The notes beneath the pieces were generated by a model. That model was not told where the DNA came from. It was given only the letters and a program-made list of their open reading frames with translations, and did no database searches. A program made the position numbers and the translations under genes. Below are positions 32,170 to 40,494 of a DNA stretch of 64,000 bases, in pieces (positions within the stretch are counted from its first letter, which is position 1; each line of letters begins with the position of its first letter). The DNA is from an uncultured Alphaproteobacteria bacterium (GTDB taxonomy: Bacteria > Pseudomonadota > Alphaproteobacteria > RF32 > CAG-239), in NCBI GenBank assembly GCA_934276635.1, contig CAKQTH010000002.1, positions 177,733 to 241,732 of the forward strand, in the 5' to 3' direction.

Positions 32170-32613
32170 ATGCGAAAATTTTTGCTTTTCACATTTTTGG
32201 GGCTAATGTTCTGCGGCGTTTCAAATGCCGCGGAATTGCCCTTGTGCTCTGATACAAAACTTGAGGACGGCGTTAGAAAAACGCTCGAAAAATATATAAC
32301 CGAAAAAGAATCGTCTGCCCCGTCGGAAGCCAGAAAAGTAAAACTTTTGGCAAAATATTCGCAAAATTTCGAATCCCTTGACACCTCATCGTTCAAGCCC
32401 GATGAAGAGCGCAGTGTCGCAAATTTGATTATTGATTTGAAAATGAACTATGCGCTCGGCGACAACGATATCCGCGTTTGTAAAGACCCGTATAAAATAA
32501 ATAAAAAGACTATATATATCGTGGTTTATCGCAAAGATAACACGGTTTTTGTTGAAATTCCGAACGCGTATGACAGCATCGGCACTACGGAAAAAGTTAT
32601 TTTTGAATATTAA
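32170..32613 (+). CDS. small secreted protein of unknown function
   Basis: 147 residues. A signal peptide ends near VSNAA (residue 21). The mature part has two cysteines, consistent with a disulfide in the periplasm, and is rich in charged residues. No family is recognised. AAAGGAA ribosome site nine bases after the asnS stop, so it is probably co-transcribed with asnS. Confidence 0.6.
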   Translation: MRKFLLFTFLGLMFCGVSNAAELPLCSDTKLEDGVRKTLEKYITEKESSAPSEARKVKLLAKYSQNFESLDTSSFKPDEERSVANLIIDLKMNYALGDNDIRVCKDPYKINKKTIYIVVYRKDNTVFVEIPNAYDSIGTTEKVIFEY

Positions 32614-32623
32614 AACCGATTGC

Positions 32624-32648
32624 AATTTATAAAAAAATATTATAAATT
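32624..32648 (+). repeat. AT-rich inverted repeat before rpoH
   Basis: AATTTATAA (32624-32632) and TTATAAATT (32640-32648), seven bases apart. It may act as a weak terminator or as a leader structure for rpoH; no GC pairs support strong folding. Confidence 0.35.
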
Positions 32649-32692
32649 TTTCGGCGGTATTGATATTTTATTTTTTGGGAAAGGGCTTTTTT

Positions 32693-33601
32693 ATGAGCGA
32701 ATCTAAAGAGTTGGTGCCTGTAAAAAGTACAAATAACCTTCCTGCCGTGATTGATTCCGGCAGTTTGGTCGCCTATCTTGAAAAAATAAAAAAATTTCCG
32801 GTACTTTCCGAAGAAGAAGAAAAAAAGCTTTTGATTGATTTTAAGCAAAATGGAAATCTTGAAGCCGCACAGACTCTGACAACCTCACATCTGCGTTTGG
32901 CCGCCAAAATCGCCTTGACCTACCGCCGTTACGGACTCCCTCTTTCAGACCTGATTTCCGAAGCGAATATCGGCCTGATGCAGGCGATAAAAAAATTTGA
33001 TTTGAACAAAAAAGTTCGTTTAGCAACCTATGCCATCTGGTGGATAAAAGCATCTATCAACGACTATATTCTGCGTTCGTGGTCACTGGTCAAAATCGGC
33101 ACTGTCGCAGCGCAAAAAAAACTGTTTTACAATCTTAACCGCATAAAAGCCCGTCTCGGAATTTATGAAAACAAAGAGCTTGAACCGACCGTTGTAAAGC
33201 AAATTGCGCACGAATTGGTCGTTGATGAAAATGATGTTGTTGAAATGAACCGCAGAATGGGCGGCGATTCGTCGCTTAATGTGCAGATTGATGCCGGAGA
33301 TGATGATGACGGCAGCGAGCGCATTGATATGCTTGCCGACAAGACGCAAAATGTTGAAGGAATTTTGGCAAATCGTCAGGAAGCTCTTTATAAAAAAGAA
33401 ATTTTGCTCGAATGCATCGCGCAGCTTGATGAACGCGAACAGTCCATTATCAAAAATCGTATGTTGCTTGAAAACCCGCTCACGCTTGAAGAATTGGGCG
33501 AAAAGTTTTCTATCAGCCGCGAGCGCGTCCGCCAGATTGAAAAGCGCGCGTTTGACAAACTTTCAGAACTTGTAAAAGAACGGCTCAGCAAAGATTTGTA
33601 A
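32693..33601 (+). CDS. rpoH: RNA polymerase sigma-32 (heat-shock) factor
   Basis: 302 residues from the ATG with GGGAAAGGG upstream; the ATG at 32660 lies ahead of that site. Sigma-70 family regions: region 2 in HLRLAAKIALTYRRYGLPLSDL to YAIWWIKASINDYILRSWS, the RpoH box QKKLFYNL, and region 4 with EELGEKFSISRERVRQIE. RpoH directs heat-shock transcription. It precedes prmC by seven bases. Confidence 0.93.
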   Translation: MSESKELVPVKSTNNLPAVIDSGSLVAYLEKIKKFPVLSEEEEKKLLIDFKQNGNLEAAQTLTTSHLRLAAKIALTYRRYGLPLSDLISEANIGLMQAIKKFDLNKKVRLATYAIWWIKASINDYILRSWSLVKIGTVAAQKKLFYNLNRIKARLGIYENKELEPTVVKQIAHELVVDENDVVEMNRRMGGDSSLNVQIDAGDDDDGSERIDMLADKTQNVEGILANRQEALYKKEILLECIAQLDEREQSIIKNRMLLENPLTLEELGEKFSISRERVRQIEKRAFDKLSELVKERLSKDL

Positions 33602-33608
33602 ACAAAAA

Positions 33609-34451
33609 ATGAATTGTTTTTTCAATAATATATGTGAAATTTTACACAAAAATCGAATCGAAAGCCCGAGGCTTGAGGCCAGAATGCTTGCCGGATTTGT
33701 TTTGAACAAAGAATATTCCATAATCTCAGGCTTTGAAGAACTTTCCGCCGATGAACAGGAAAAAATTTCTTTGTTGGCGCAAAAAAGAATTGCCGGTTGT
33801 CCGATTGATAAAATCATCGGGAAAAAATCTTTTTATAAAAGCGATTTTTTTGTAGATGAAAATGTGTTGTCGCCGCGGCCGGATACGGAAATTTTGGTTG
33901 AGAACGCAATCGAAATCGCTCAAAAAAACGATTTTTCGTCCGTTGTTGATTTAGGTACTGGCTCAGGCTGCATTTTGCTGTCTGTTCTGCAAGATTGTCC
34001 GCATCTGCACGGTCTCGGCATCGATGCGTCGCAAAACGCATTGAAAACAGCTGAAAAAAATATAAAAAATCTCAATTTGGCCGACAGAGCAAACTTAATG
34101 CATTTAAGCTGGAACAATGTTGATTTTGCACAAAAAATCGGAAAAAAATTTGATATGATTGTCAGCAATCCGCCGTATATTCCCGAATCCGACGCCGCAT
34201 CGCTCGCAAAAGAAGTCATAAATTTTGACCCGAAAGAAGCGCTTTTTTCCGGCAGCGACGGACTGAAAGATTATCGTGCCATTGCCAAAGTTGCCCCGCA
34301 TATTTTGAACAACGGCGGATATATTTTGCTTGAAGCCGGAATTCATCAGGCGGAAGAGATTGAAAAAATCTTTGAAACCGCCGGTTTTGTTTGGCAAAAA
34401 ACAGTTAATGATTTGGCCGCAATTCCGCGATGCGTTATCTTGAAAAAATAA
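33609..34451 (+). CDS. prmC: peptide chain release factor N5-glutamine methyltransferase
   Basis: 280 residues. An N-terminal helical domain (1-75) precedes the SAM-dependent domain: VVDLGTGSGCILL near residue 113, and the hallmark NPPY in IVSNPPYIPES near 180. It methylates the GGQ glutamine of release factors 1 and 2. It follows rpoH here, while prfA, its usual neighbour, is not in the window; the DUF4167 gene downstream is the conserved partner. Confidence 0.93.
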   Translation: MNCFFNNICEILHKNRIESPRLEARMLAGFVLNKEYSIISGFEELSADEQEKISLLAQKRIAGCPIDKIIGKKSFYKSDFFVDENVLSPRPDTEILVENAIEIAQKNDFSSVVDLGTGSGCILLSVLQDCPHLHGLGIDASQNALKTAEKNIKNLNLADRANLMHLSWNNVDFAQKIGKKFDMIVSNPPYIPESDAASLAKEVINFDPKEALFSGSDGLKDYRAIAKVAPHILNNGGYILLEAGIHQAEEIEKIFETAGFVWQKTVNDLAAIPRCVILKK

Positions 34452-34453
34452 AT

Positions 34454-34481
34454 TGCAAATTTGAAAAATGTGTGTATTATA
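34454..34481 (+). promoter_or_regulatory. promoter ahead of the DUF4167 gene
   Basis: TTGCAA (34454-34459), 16-base spacer, TATTAT (34476-34481). The predicted start near 34488 is right at the first leader hairpin. Confidence 0.6.
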
Positions 34482-34487
34482 CGGCTT

Positions 34488-34570
34488 GAGCGCATTTTTT
34501 GTTTTTTGAGTTTTGCGCTGTTTTTTCCAAAAAACTTTTTTAATTTAGGGCAGTTGCCCTGCATTTTTTG
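34488..34570 (+). ncRNA. candidate short leader RNA or small RNA with two terminator-like hairpins
   Basis: AGCGCA (34490-34495) and TGCGCT (34515-34520) form a hairpin followed by GTTTTTT. A second hairpin AGGGC (34548-34552)/GCCCT (34557-34561) is followed by GCATTTTTT. Together with the promoter just upstream they could give an RNA of about 40 or 80 bases, or attenuate the DUF4167 gene. No known family is recognised. Confidence 0.35.
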
Positions 34571-34581
34571 TGTGGTAAGAT

Positions 34582-35139
34582 ATGAAAAAAATTAACAACA
34601 AATACAGACCGAACTCCAACAGTTCGCAATTTTCCTTGAACTATAAATTTGACAGTATCAGCGCAGCCGGAAAAATCAGCGGCACGGCTCTTGAACTCAT
34701 AAAAAAATATAACGAACTTGCAAAAGAAGCTCACAGCAACGGAAATTATACCGAAATGGAAACTTTCCGCCAATATGCCGAACATTATCGCAAAATCGTA
34801 ACTGATATAAATGAAAAGAAAAACTCTTTCCGCACAAATAACATCTCCGCTCCGACAGAAGCAGCGCCAGAAAAGCAACCGGAGCCGCAAAATCTGACAG
34901 TTGAAGACCCCGCAGAAGAAAAAGCCGTTGAAACTCCGACTCCGCTTGATCAAGAAGAAAAAGAGACCAAAAAACGCGCATCTGTTTCTTCGCGCAAAAC
35001 CTTCAAAATCGTAGAAATTGCACCAGAAGAAAAACCTGCTGCGCCGCGCAAAAGAATCTGCCGCAAAAAAGCCGATACTCCGGCTGAAGAAAAGTCTGCG
35101 GAAAACACTTTGGAGAACAGCGAATGCGCAAACTCCTGA
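34582..35139 (+). CDS. DUF4167-domain protein
   Basis: 185 residues. The N-terminal 75 residues carry the DUF4167 pattern: a disordered basic start, then NYKFDS, KISGTALELIKKYNELAKEA and FRQYAEHYRKIV. The remainder is a low-complexity Pro/Glu/Lys tail ending in basic RKRICRKKA. The family is found in Alphaproteobacteria, usually beside prmC, as here; a role in RNA binding or translation is suspected but not shown. It overlaps the HAD gene by 16 bases. Confidence 0.82.
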   Translation: MKKINNKYRPNSNSSQFSLNYKFDSISAAGKISGTALELIKKYNELAKEAHSNGNYTEMETFRQYAEHYRKIVTDINEKKNSFRTNNISAPTEAAPEKQPEPQNLTVEDPAEEKAVETPTPLDQEEKETKKRASVSSRKTFKIVEIAPEEKPAAPRKRICRKKADTPAEEKSAENTLENSECANS

Positions 35140-35768
35140 TTTTGGACTGTGACGGAGTTTTATATCCGGCCTCAAATATCGTCCATACCGATTTTATTAA
35201 CGCTCTGCACAAAACAGAAGAATTGTTTTTGCAAAAAATCAGCGAAGAAGAAGAAAAAAATATCAGAAACGGCGCAGATATGTGGAATGTTCTGCGTTCA
35301 CAATGCAAAAAAAATCATCTCAGCTTTGAAGTACTTTGCAAAAACATTGTTGCCAACATCAGCTACAAAAAAATCCGCAAAAGCAATGTGTTGCTTTCTC
35401 TTTTGCATCAATGCAGAAAAAACTTTGATGTCGTGATTTTGTCTGACAATCACTATTGCCACATAGAAAATGTTTTGCGCAAAAGATTCGGCCTCGGCAT
35501 TAAAGATTTTGCCGATTTGGGAATTAGATGTTTTGACATTACGGACAGCGAAAAAGACGGCGTTTTTTGGCCGAAAAAGGCAGAAGATATGCTTGCCCGT
35601 TTTTGTGAAAAAAATCATCGAAAAGCGCAAGACTGCATCTTTGTCGACAACTGTATGAACAACATTGAAGCCGGCATAAAAGTCGGAATGCAGACAGTTT
35701 TCATTTCTCCTCGGTATACTTTGCAAAAATATCTCAAAAGCATCGGATGCGGCAAAAAATATGATTGA
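35124..35768 (+). CDS. HAD-superfamily hydrolase (pyrimidine nucleotidase-like)
   Basis: 214 residues. HAD motif I LLILDCDGVLYP is at residue 5, motif II in VVILSDNHY near 100, and motif IV in DCIFVDNCMNNIEAG near 172. The helical cap between motifs I and II is of the small type found in pyrimidine 5'-nucleotidases. Substrate unknown. It has a GGAG ribosome site inside the end of the DUF4167 gene and overlaps the next gene by eight bases. Confidence 0.8.
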   Translation: MRKLLILDCDGVLYPASNIVHTDFINALHKTEELFLQKISEEEEKNIRNGADMWNVLRSQCKKNHLSFEVLCKNIVANISYKKIRKSNVLLSLLHQCRKNFDVVILSDNHYCHIENVLRKRFGLGIKDFADLGIRCFDITDSEKDGVFWPKKAEDMLARFCEKNHRKAQDCIFVDNCMNNIEAGIKVGMQTVFISPRYTLQKYLKSIGCGKKYD

Positions 35769-36210
35769 AAAAAAACTTAAAGAAGCCTTTGAAATTGCAC
35801 ATAACGAAGATGTTTCAAGCGCTCCGGACAGTCTTGTTTTGTACAGCATAAGTTATCTGCCGACAAAAGAGAACCGCGATAAAGCTTTTGAATTTGTAAA
35901 AAGCCACCCGAACAAAATGATGATTGAACATACGGCCTGCGGAGCAAAACTATGTGAGCTCGGGCTTTCTGCTTCTGATGACGACAAATATCTTTTTGAT
36001 GCGATTATGAACATTTGGGCGATTGCTTCGCGCAGGTTTATATTACAGGCTTCCGGCGATGTTACTGCTTTTGTCGACGGGGCTGATACGCGCAGCACAT
36101 TTGTGCAAATCGAGTTGCCGAACATTCTGAAAAATCCGAAAATTTTGCATATTAACGGCATAGACAAATTTGAATTTGCAAAAAAAATTATGCCGAAAAA
36201 TCAGGCATAA
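35761..36210 (+). CDS. conserved-looking protein of unknown function
   Basis: 149 residues, no signal peptide or membrane segment. It has a mix of helices and a C-terminal strand region (ADTRSTFVQIELPNIL). No family is recognised. It overlaps the HAD gene by eight bases and so belongs to the same unit; its stop overlaps the convergent HExxH membrane gene by ten bases. Confidence 0.6.
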   Translation: MIEKKLKEAFEIAHNEDVSSAPDSLVLYSISYLPTKENRDKAFEFVKSHPNKMMIEHTACGAKLCELGLSASDDDKYLFDAIMNIWAIASRRFILQASGDVTAFVDGADTRSTFVQIELPNILKNPKILHINGIDKFEFAKKIMPKNQA

Positions 36211-36758
36211 CAAACAATCGCCAGCAGAATTACGCCATAAAAAATCGCGCTCAACGGAGACCTGAAAGCGACTCTGACATCGGCTGTTGATGGAATCGAA
36301 TTTTCTATAATAATCGTCTGAAGCAGCACATAACCGATATAATTCAGATACGACGGCTGCATCATCGGCAGCATATAGCGATTTACATAAAACCCGATAA
36401 CCAGCAGAAAAAGCGGGGCAACCGCGGTCGGAAACGCGTTATAAAAAGTTATGTTCGTAAACCCGACACTGCCCATTACATAGCGTCCATCGTCTCCTCT
36501 GCGCGGCAAAAGGCAAAAATTTACGGGTCGCGCATTGGTGACAAGGCCGACAATAAAATGCATAAATTCATGCAGCACCGTTCCCGGAATATTTACAACC
36601 GCGCACAGCCACATACTCCGATATGTTGCATATTTTATGCGTACCAAAAACACAACCAGAAGAATCAAAAAAAAGCGATTGTCCAAAAACTGCTGCAAAA
36701 TTGCTTTGTTATTTAAAAACGAATCGATATAAAAAATAATTTTGTTTATGATTTCCAT
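36201..36758 (-). CDS. HExxH membrane protein, putative site-2-type metallopeptidase A
   Basis: 185 residues from an ATG with GGAG seven bases upstream. Several membrane helices are seen. The motif TVLHEFMHFIVG near residue 60 is a zinc-binding HExxH inside a hydrophobic stretch, as in M50-type membrane proteases, though the second metal motif is not clear. It begins one base after the TetR gene stop, so it is co-transcribed with the regulator. A similar HEFTH protein lies at 38.2 kb. Protease activity is inferred only. Confidence 0.6.
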   Translation of the reverse strand: MEIINKIIFYIDSFLNNKAILQQFLDNRFFLILLVVFLVRIKYATYRSMWLCAVVNIPGTVLHEFMHFIVGLVTNARPVNFCLLPRRGDDGRYVMGSVGFTNITFYNAFPTAVAPLFLLVIGFYVNRYMLPMMQPSYLNYIGYVLLQTIIIENSIPSTADVRVAFRSPLSAIFYGVILLAIVCYA

Positions 36759-36759
36759 C

Positions 36760-37353
36760 TTATTTCTCCGGCAAAAGGAGCAATCCGGCAAGGTAGGTAT
36801 TAAGCAAAAGTTTGCAGATTGTCTTGCGGTTGACGCGGCTGAAACCTTCTGCCTCTTTGGTGGTCAAAAACGAGCTCAGCGAAAAAAGAGAAAGCCAGAG
36901 AGTGTGCATCATCACGGCTCTTTCTTTGTGATTCAGATTCGGATACATATCGCGGAAAGCATTGTTGACAATCGCCATCAGCGACGCAATTTTGCGCAGA
37001 TAAAATCTCGAAAAATTCGCAGTATTGTTTTTCAGATGAAAACCGAACAAAAGCGACCAAAAATTTTGGTTGTTCAAAACAAAAGTCACAAAAGCATCAA
37101 GATATCGGTTGATATTGACATATGCATCGCGGTGAGGAACAATTTTTTGCATAAAATTTTGCAACTCTTCAAGGGTCAGGCAGTTTTGCAGCAGCACAAA
37201 CCTGTCCATACTGCCGAACTGATTATAAATCGTGCCGACCGAATATCCCGATATTTCAGAGAGTTTTCGCGCGGTCAGGGCATCGGCGCCTTTGGCATAT
37301 ATAAGCTCACGCCCTTTCTTTATCAAAATGTCTTGAATGTTGTCTTTTGCCAT
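36760..37353 (-). CDS. TetR-family transcriptional regulator
   Basis: 197 residues. The N-terminal helix-turn-helix (about 10-55) reads DILIKKGRELIYAKGADALT, then RKLSEISGYSVGTIYNQFGS. The C-terminal ligand-binding domain is helical and not closely like a named subfamily. The ATG at 37353 is preferred over an upstream in-frame start that would run through the promoter. It heads the unit with the HExxH gene and faces a divergent secreted-protein gene with an operator-like site between. Confidence 0.88.
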   Translation of the reverse strand: MAKDNIQDILIKKGRELIYAKGADALTARKLSEISGYSVGTIYNQFGSMDRFVLLQNCLTLEELQNFMQKIVPHRDAYVNINRYLDAFVTFVLNNQNFWSLLFGFHLKNNTANFSRFYLRKIASLMAIVNNAFRDMYPNLNHKERAVMMHTLWLSLFSLSSFLTTKEAEGFSRVNRKTICKLLLNTYLAGLLLLPEK

Positions 37354-37388
37354 CTTATGTCTTAATAAAAAAGTTACGATCTTGTAGT

Positions 37389-37417
37389 AATATATACTAT
37401 AAATGAACACTGTTCAA
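37389..37417 (-). promoter_or_regulatory. tetR promoter with overlapping palindromic operator
   Basis: Minus strand TTGAAC (37417-37412), 17-base spacer, TATATT (37394-37389). The palindrome TGAAC-N3-GTTCA (37404-37416) overlaps the -35 element, a fit for autorepression by the TetR protein. It also lies in the region that would drive the divergent gene. Confidence 0.6.
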
Positions 37418-37448
37418 TTTTTTTCTTTCACTAATCAGAGGTTTTTTC

Positions 37449-38222
37449 ATGAAAAAATATATTATCTCTCTCGGTTTGATATCCTTAGCGCTTCCGGCAT
37501 TTGCTCAAGAATCGGAAGTCGGCGATTTTTATTCTGACATAATGGTTGATGAAACGATTGAAAAAACAAAAGAGACGAATACCGCCGCAAAAGCCGCCGT
37601 CGATATTTTGCAGAACGGTATCAAAACCGTCGATATTCCGCAGCTGACCGCTCCGGTGATTGAAAAAAAAGAGCCTGAAATAATCACAAAAAAGGCAGAT
37701 ATCGAAAAGCTTCCGGCTCCGTTCGGAGTTTATTGGGGTTCCGGATATGATGATGTAAAAGCAACCGGTGCCGATTTGATGATTTTGCCGCAAGAAAGCG
37801 ATTCGGTTGAAGTTGTGGCCTCGAATCTTCCGAAATCATTAAAAGACTTTGGTGTAAAACTGGACTTCGGCGACAATGACGAACTGTGGAAAATCACGGC
37901 CGTATCCGAACCACAGGAAGACACTCCGACCGCGTTCAAAACTTTGCAGCTTTACAAAAAATATTATGTGCTGCTTGAAAAAAAATACGGCCCCGGAAAA
38001 GAGACTTATGTTGAAAAGGACGATATCGAGATAGGAGAAGACGGATTTGCCGATGCGCTGAAATCTGAAGAATCGCAGCTTTATTCTTCTTTTTCCAACA
38101 AAGATATTTCGGCAAAACTCGAGCTGAAAATCACGCCGGACAACAAGGGATATATTCAGCTTGAATATGTCAACAACAAGATATTAGACGCCCGCGAGCA
38201 ACAGGTTATCGACGCGCTGTAA
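37449..38222 (+). CDS. secreted protein of unknown function, divergent from tetR
   Basis: 257 residues. A signal peptide ends near LPAFA (residue 19). The next 70 residues are charged and probably disordered; the C-terminal part (from about 85, APFGVYWGSGYDDVKATG) is alpha/beta and resembles small periplasmic proteins. Gene has a good AGAGG ribosome site. It ends four bases before the convergent HExxH gene B. The shared operator suggests control by the TetR protein. Confidence 0.62.
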   Translation: MKKYIISLGLISLALPAFAQESEVGDFYSDIMVDETIEKTKETNTAAKAAVDILQNGIKTVDIPQLTAPVIEKKEPEIITKKADIEKLPAPFGVYWGSGYDDVKATGADLMILPQESDSVEVVASNLPKSLKDFGVKLDFGDNDELWKITAVSEPQEDTPTAFKTLQLYKKYYVLLEKKYGPGKETYVEKDDIEIGEDGFADALKSEESQLYSSFSNKDISAKLELKITPDNKGYIQLEYVNNKILDAREQQVIDAL

Positions 38223-38226
38223 CCTC

Positions 38227-38898
38227 TCAAAACAGCAGGTGCCACAGCTCTGAAAAATTTTTGCCGTTAAGGTGGTTTATCAGTGAAATATATGTGCTGA
38301 TGCCCTTCCACCCGAGGCTGTTAAAAGCCAGAATACTGCCGAGCATAAACAAATTTGCCCCCGGAAGAAACATCACGCAGAAAGTGTATGAAACTTTCGG
38401 CAAATCCGTTTGTTTGTCGTGAATCTGCGAAACAACCGTATCAATGTGATACCCCATAAAATATCCCAGAAAAAGATTGATAAAAATATTGCTCGGAAAA
38501 AACATTGTCCACAGCGGAATCACCATCATAAAGCCGAAACAAAAGAGCGGAAAAAAATACGGCCCGATAACAATCAGCCAGTTGCCCTCGCCTTCAAACA
38601 CCATATCGCCGCCTTTGTCCTTGTCCAAATGTATGCTTTTAACCTTGTGAAAAGTCAGCAGTGCAAAAAACGCATGCGTAAATTCGTGAGCAATCGTCTG
38701 CATTGACGAACGAATCGAACTGTCGCTCATCATCTTTGAAAAAACAAAAAATATTATTCCGCCACCGAAAAACAAAAATTTTGACGAAGAAAAACGGAAA
38801 TAGTCTATCGACATCAACAGCGCCGGAACGGACATGGTCATATAAACCGCAACCGGCCATTTGAGTTTGTTTATTATCAAGTCGAGCAAATCGCGCAT
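38227..38898 (-). CDS. HExxH membrane protein, putative site-2-type metallopeptidase B
   Basis: 223 residues with about five or six membrane helices. A zinc-binding MQTIAHEFTHAFFALL motif near residue 72 sits inside a helix, as in M50-type proteases. A second candidate metal ligand lies in HIDTVVSQIHD near 152. AAGGAAA ribosome site. It has the same kind of motif as the protein at 36.2 kb but little overall similarity is visible. The substrate is unknown. Confidence 0.6.
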   Translation of the reverse strand: MRDLLDLIINKLKWPVAVYMTMSVPALLMSIDYFRFSSSKFLFFGGGIIFFVFSKMMSDSSIRSSMQTIAHEFTHAFFALLTFHKVKSIHLDKDKGGDMVFEGEGNWLIVIGPYFFPLFCFGFMMVIPLWTMFFPSNIFINLFLGYFMGYHIDTVVSQIHDKQTDLPKVSYTFCVMFLPGANLFMLGSILAFNSLGWKGISTYISLINHLNGKNFSELWHLLF

Positions 38899-39002
38899 AT
38901 TTTTTTCCTTACTTTCGACAATTTATTTTTTATTATCGGTCTTGTCAAAATATTCTTCAATGCTAATATCTGTTCTGTGAAAAACATTGGATTTTGCCGC
39001 TT

Positions 39003-39740
39003 ATGAAATTTATTGATACACATATACATCTGCAAGACATAAAGTCAGCCGCCGCAAAGGATATTTTGCAAAATATGCATAGCCTCGGCATCGTCAAATT
39101 GATAAATATGTCTTCAACCAAAAATGACTGGCCGGGCAATGCCGCTTTGGCCGAAAGCTATGCCGATACGGTTGTTCCGGCATTCGGGATTCACCCGTGG
39201 TATGTATCAGGTCATAGTGCCGACGACCTGCCCGTTCTCGATTCTTTTTTGCAAAAATATCCGGCTGCCATTGTCGGAGAAATCGGGCTTGACGGCGCAA
39301 AAAGCAATATGGAAAAGCAGTGCGAAATATTTTTTGCTCAAACCGATATGGCAAAAAAATATCATCGACCGGCATCAATTCACTGCGTCAGAGCCGCCGA
39401 AAAAATTCAAAACAACTGGGGCAAATTGCCGGAAAAGTTTGTTTTTCATTCATACAGCGGAAAAAAAGAATTTTTGCGTCAGATTATAAACCGCGGCGGA
39501 CATGTCGGATTCGGAGCCTCAATTTTCAGGAATCCGAATGCCGAAGAAATCCTGAATTTTGCGCCGATTGAAAGAATTTTGCTTGAAACTGACGCTCCGT
39601 ATCAGGGATTTGAGCCGAAAAAAGAAAATTCTCCCGAAAATATCATAAAAATTGCGCACAAAATTGCTGAAATCAGAAAAGAAAATCTGGAAAATTTTTG
39701 CGAACAAATTTATAAAAATTCTCAGGAGTTTATAAAATGA
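39003..39740 (+). CDS. TatD-family metal-dependent hydrolase
   Basis: 245 residues from ATG 39003; a TTG nine bases upstream is possible. TIM-barrel amidohydrolase with FIDTHIHLQ (metal-binding HxH), GEIGLDG, IHCVRAAEK and the C-terminal LLETDAPY. TatD-like enzymes have DNase or deacylase activity. The length is slightly below the usual 255-265. It overlaps tcdA by four bases (ATGA). Confidence 0.87.
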   Translation: MKFIDTHIHLQDIKSAAAKDILQNMHSLGIVKLINMSSTKNDWPGNAALAESYADTVVPAFGIHPWYVSGHSADDLPVLDSFLQKYPAAIVGEIGLDGAKSNMEKQCEIFFAQTDMAKKYHRPASIHCVRAAEKIQNNWGKLPEKFVFHSYSGKKEFLRQIINRGGHVGFGASIFRNPNAEEILNFAPIERILLETDAPYQGFEPKKENSPENIIKIAHKIAEIRKENLENFCEQIYKNSQEFIK

Positions 39741-40483
39741 GCGAAAATTTACGATTTATGCGAACCGAAACCCTGCTCGGCAAAGACGGTGTCAAAAAAC
39801 TGCGGCAGTCGTGCGTTATGATGGTCGGACTCGGCGCGGTCGGCGGATATGCGCTTGAGGCAATCGCCCGCAGCGGAGTCGGAAAACTGATTTTGGTCGA
39901 TTTTGATGTTTTTGAAGAAAGCAACATCAATCGGCAGATTTTGGCATTGACTTCAACCTTAGGCAAAAAAAAGACTGAGGCCGCAGCAGAAAGAGTTTTA
40001 CAAATTAATCCTGAATGCAATGTCATCACCAAAGAGCTGTTCGTCAATCAGGACAGCATCGCCGCTTTGTTTGATGAAAAAGTTGATTTTGTTGTTGATG
40101 CAATCGATGCGCTGAATTCAAAATGCTGTCTGATGGAAGAATTGTATAAAAGGCAGATTCCGTTTATTTCATCAATGGGCGCCGCGCTGAAGACCGACCC
40201 GTCAAAAATCAGATTTGCCGCTCTGGACAAGTCAAAAAACTGCACACTGGCAAAATTTATACGCAAACGGCTGAAAAGGCGCGGAGTTGACTTGCACAAA
40301 ATTATGTGCGTGTTTTCTGAAGAAAATTCCGAACTGCGCAAAACCGCACTGATAAGAACTTGCGACGATGATCAATCTGCCGGACGACAGCGCAACATCT
40401 TAGGCTCAATGCCCACAATTACCGCGATTTTCGGACTGACCATCGCAAACGAGGTAATTTTGCGCCTGTCCGGCTTCAAATAA
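39737..40483 (+). CDS. tcdA: tRNA threonylcarbamoyladenosine dehydratase TcdA (ThiF-like)
   Basis: 248 residues. ThiF/E1-like fold: nucleotide-binding GLGAVGGYALEAIARSGVG near residue 32, then LILVDFDVFEESNINRQ. Near 115-160 DAIDALNSKC and FISSMGAALKTDP; RIADDxx-type residues follow. It cyclises t6A to ct6A in tRNA. Translation coupled to tatD by ATGA. It is followed by hydF after 11 bases. Confidence 0.88.
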   Translation: MSENLRFMRTETLLGKDGVKKLRQSCVMMVGLGAVGGYALEAIARSGVGKLILVDFDVFEESNINRQILALTSTLGKKKTEAAAERVLQINPECNVITKELFVNQDSIAALFDEKVDFVVDAIDALNSKCCLMEELYKRQIPFISSMGAALKTDPSKIRFAALDKSKNCTLAKFIRKRLKRRGVDLHKIMCVFSEENSELRKTALIRTCDDDQSAGRQRNILGSMPTITAIFGLTIANEVILRLSGFK

Positions 40484-40494
40484 GGAGAAAATTT

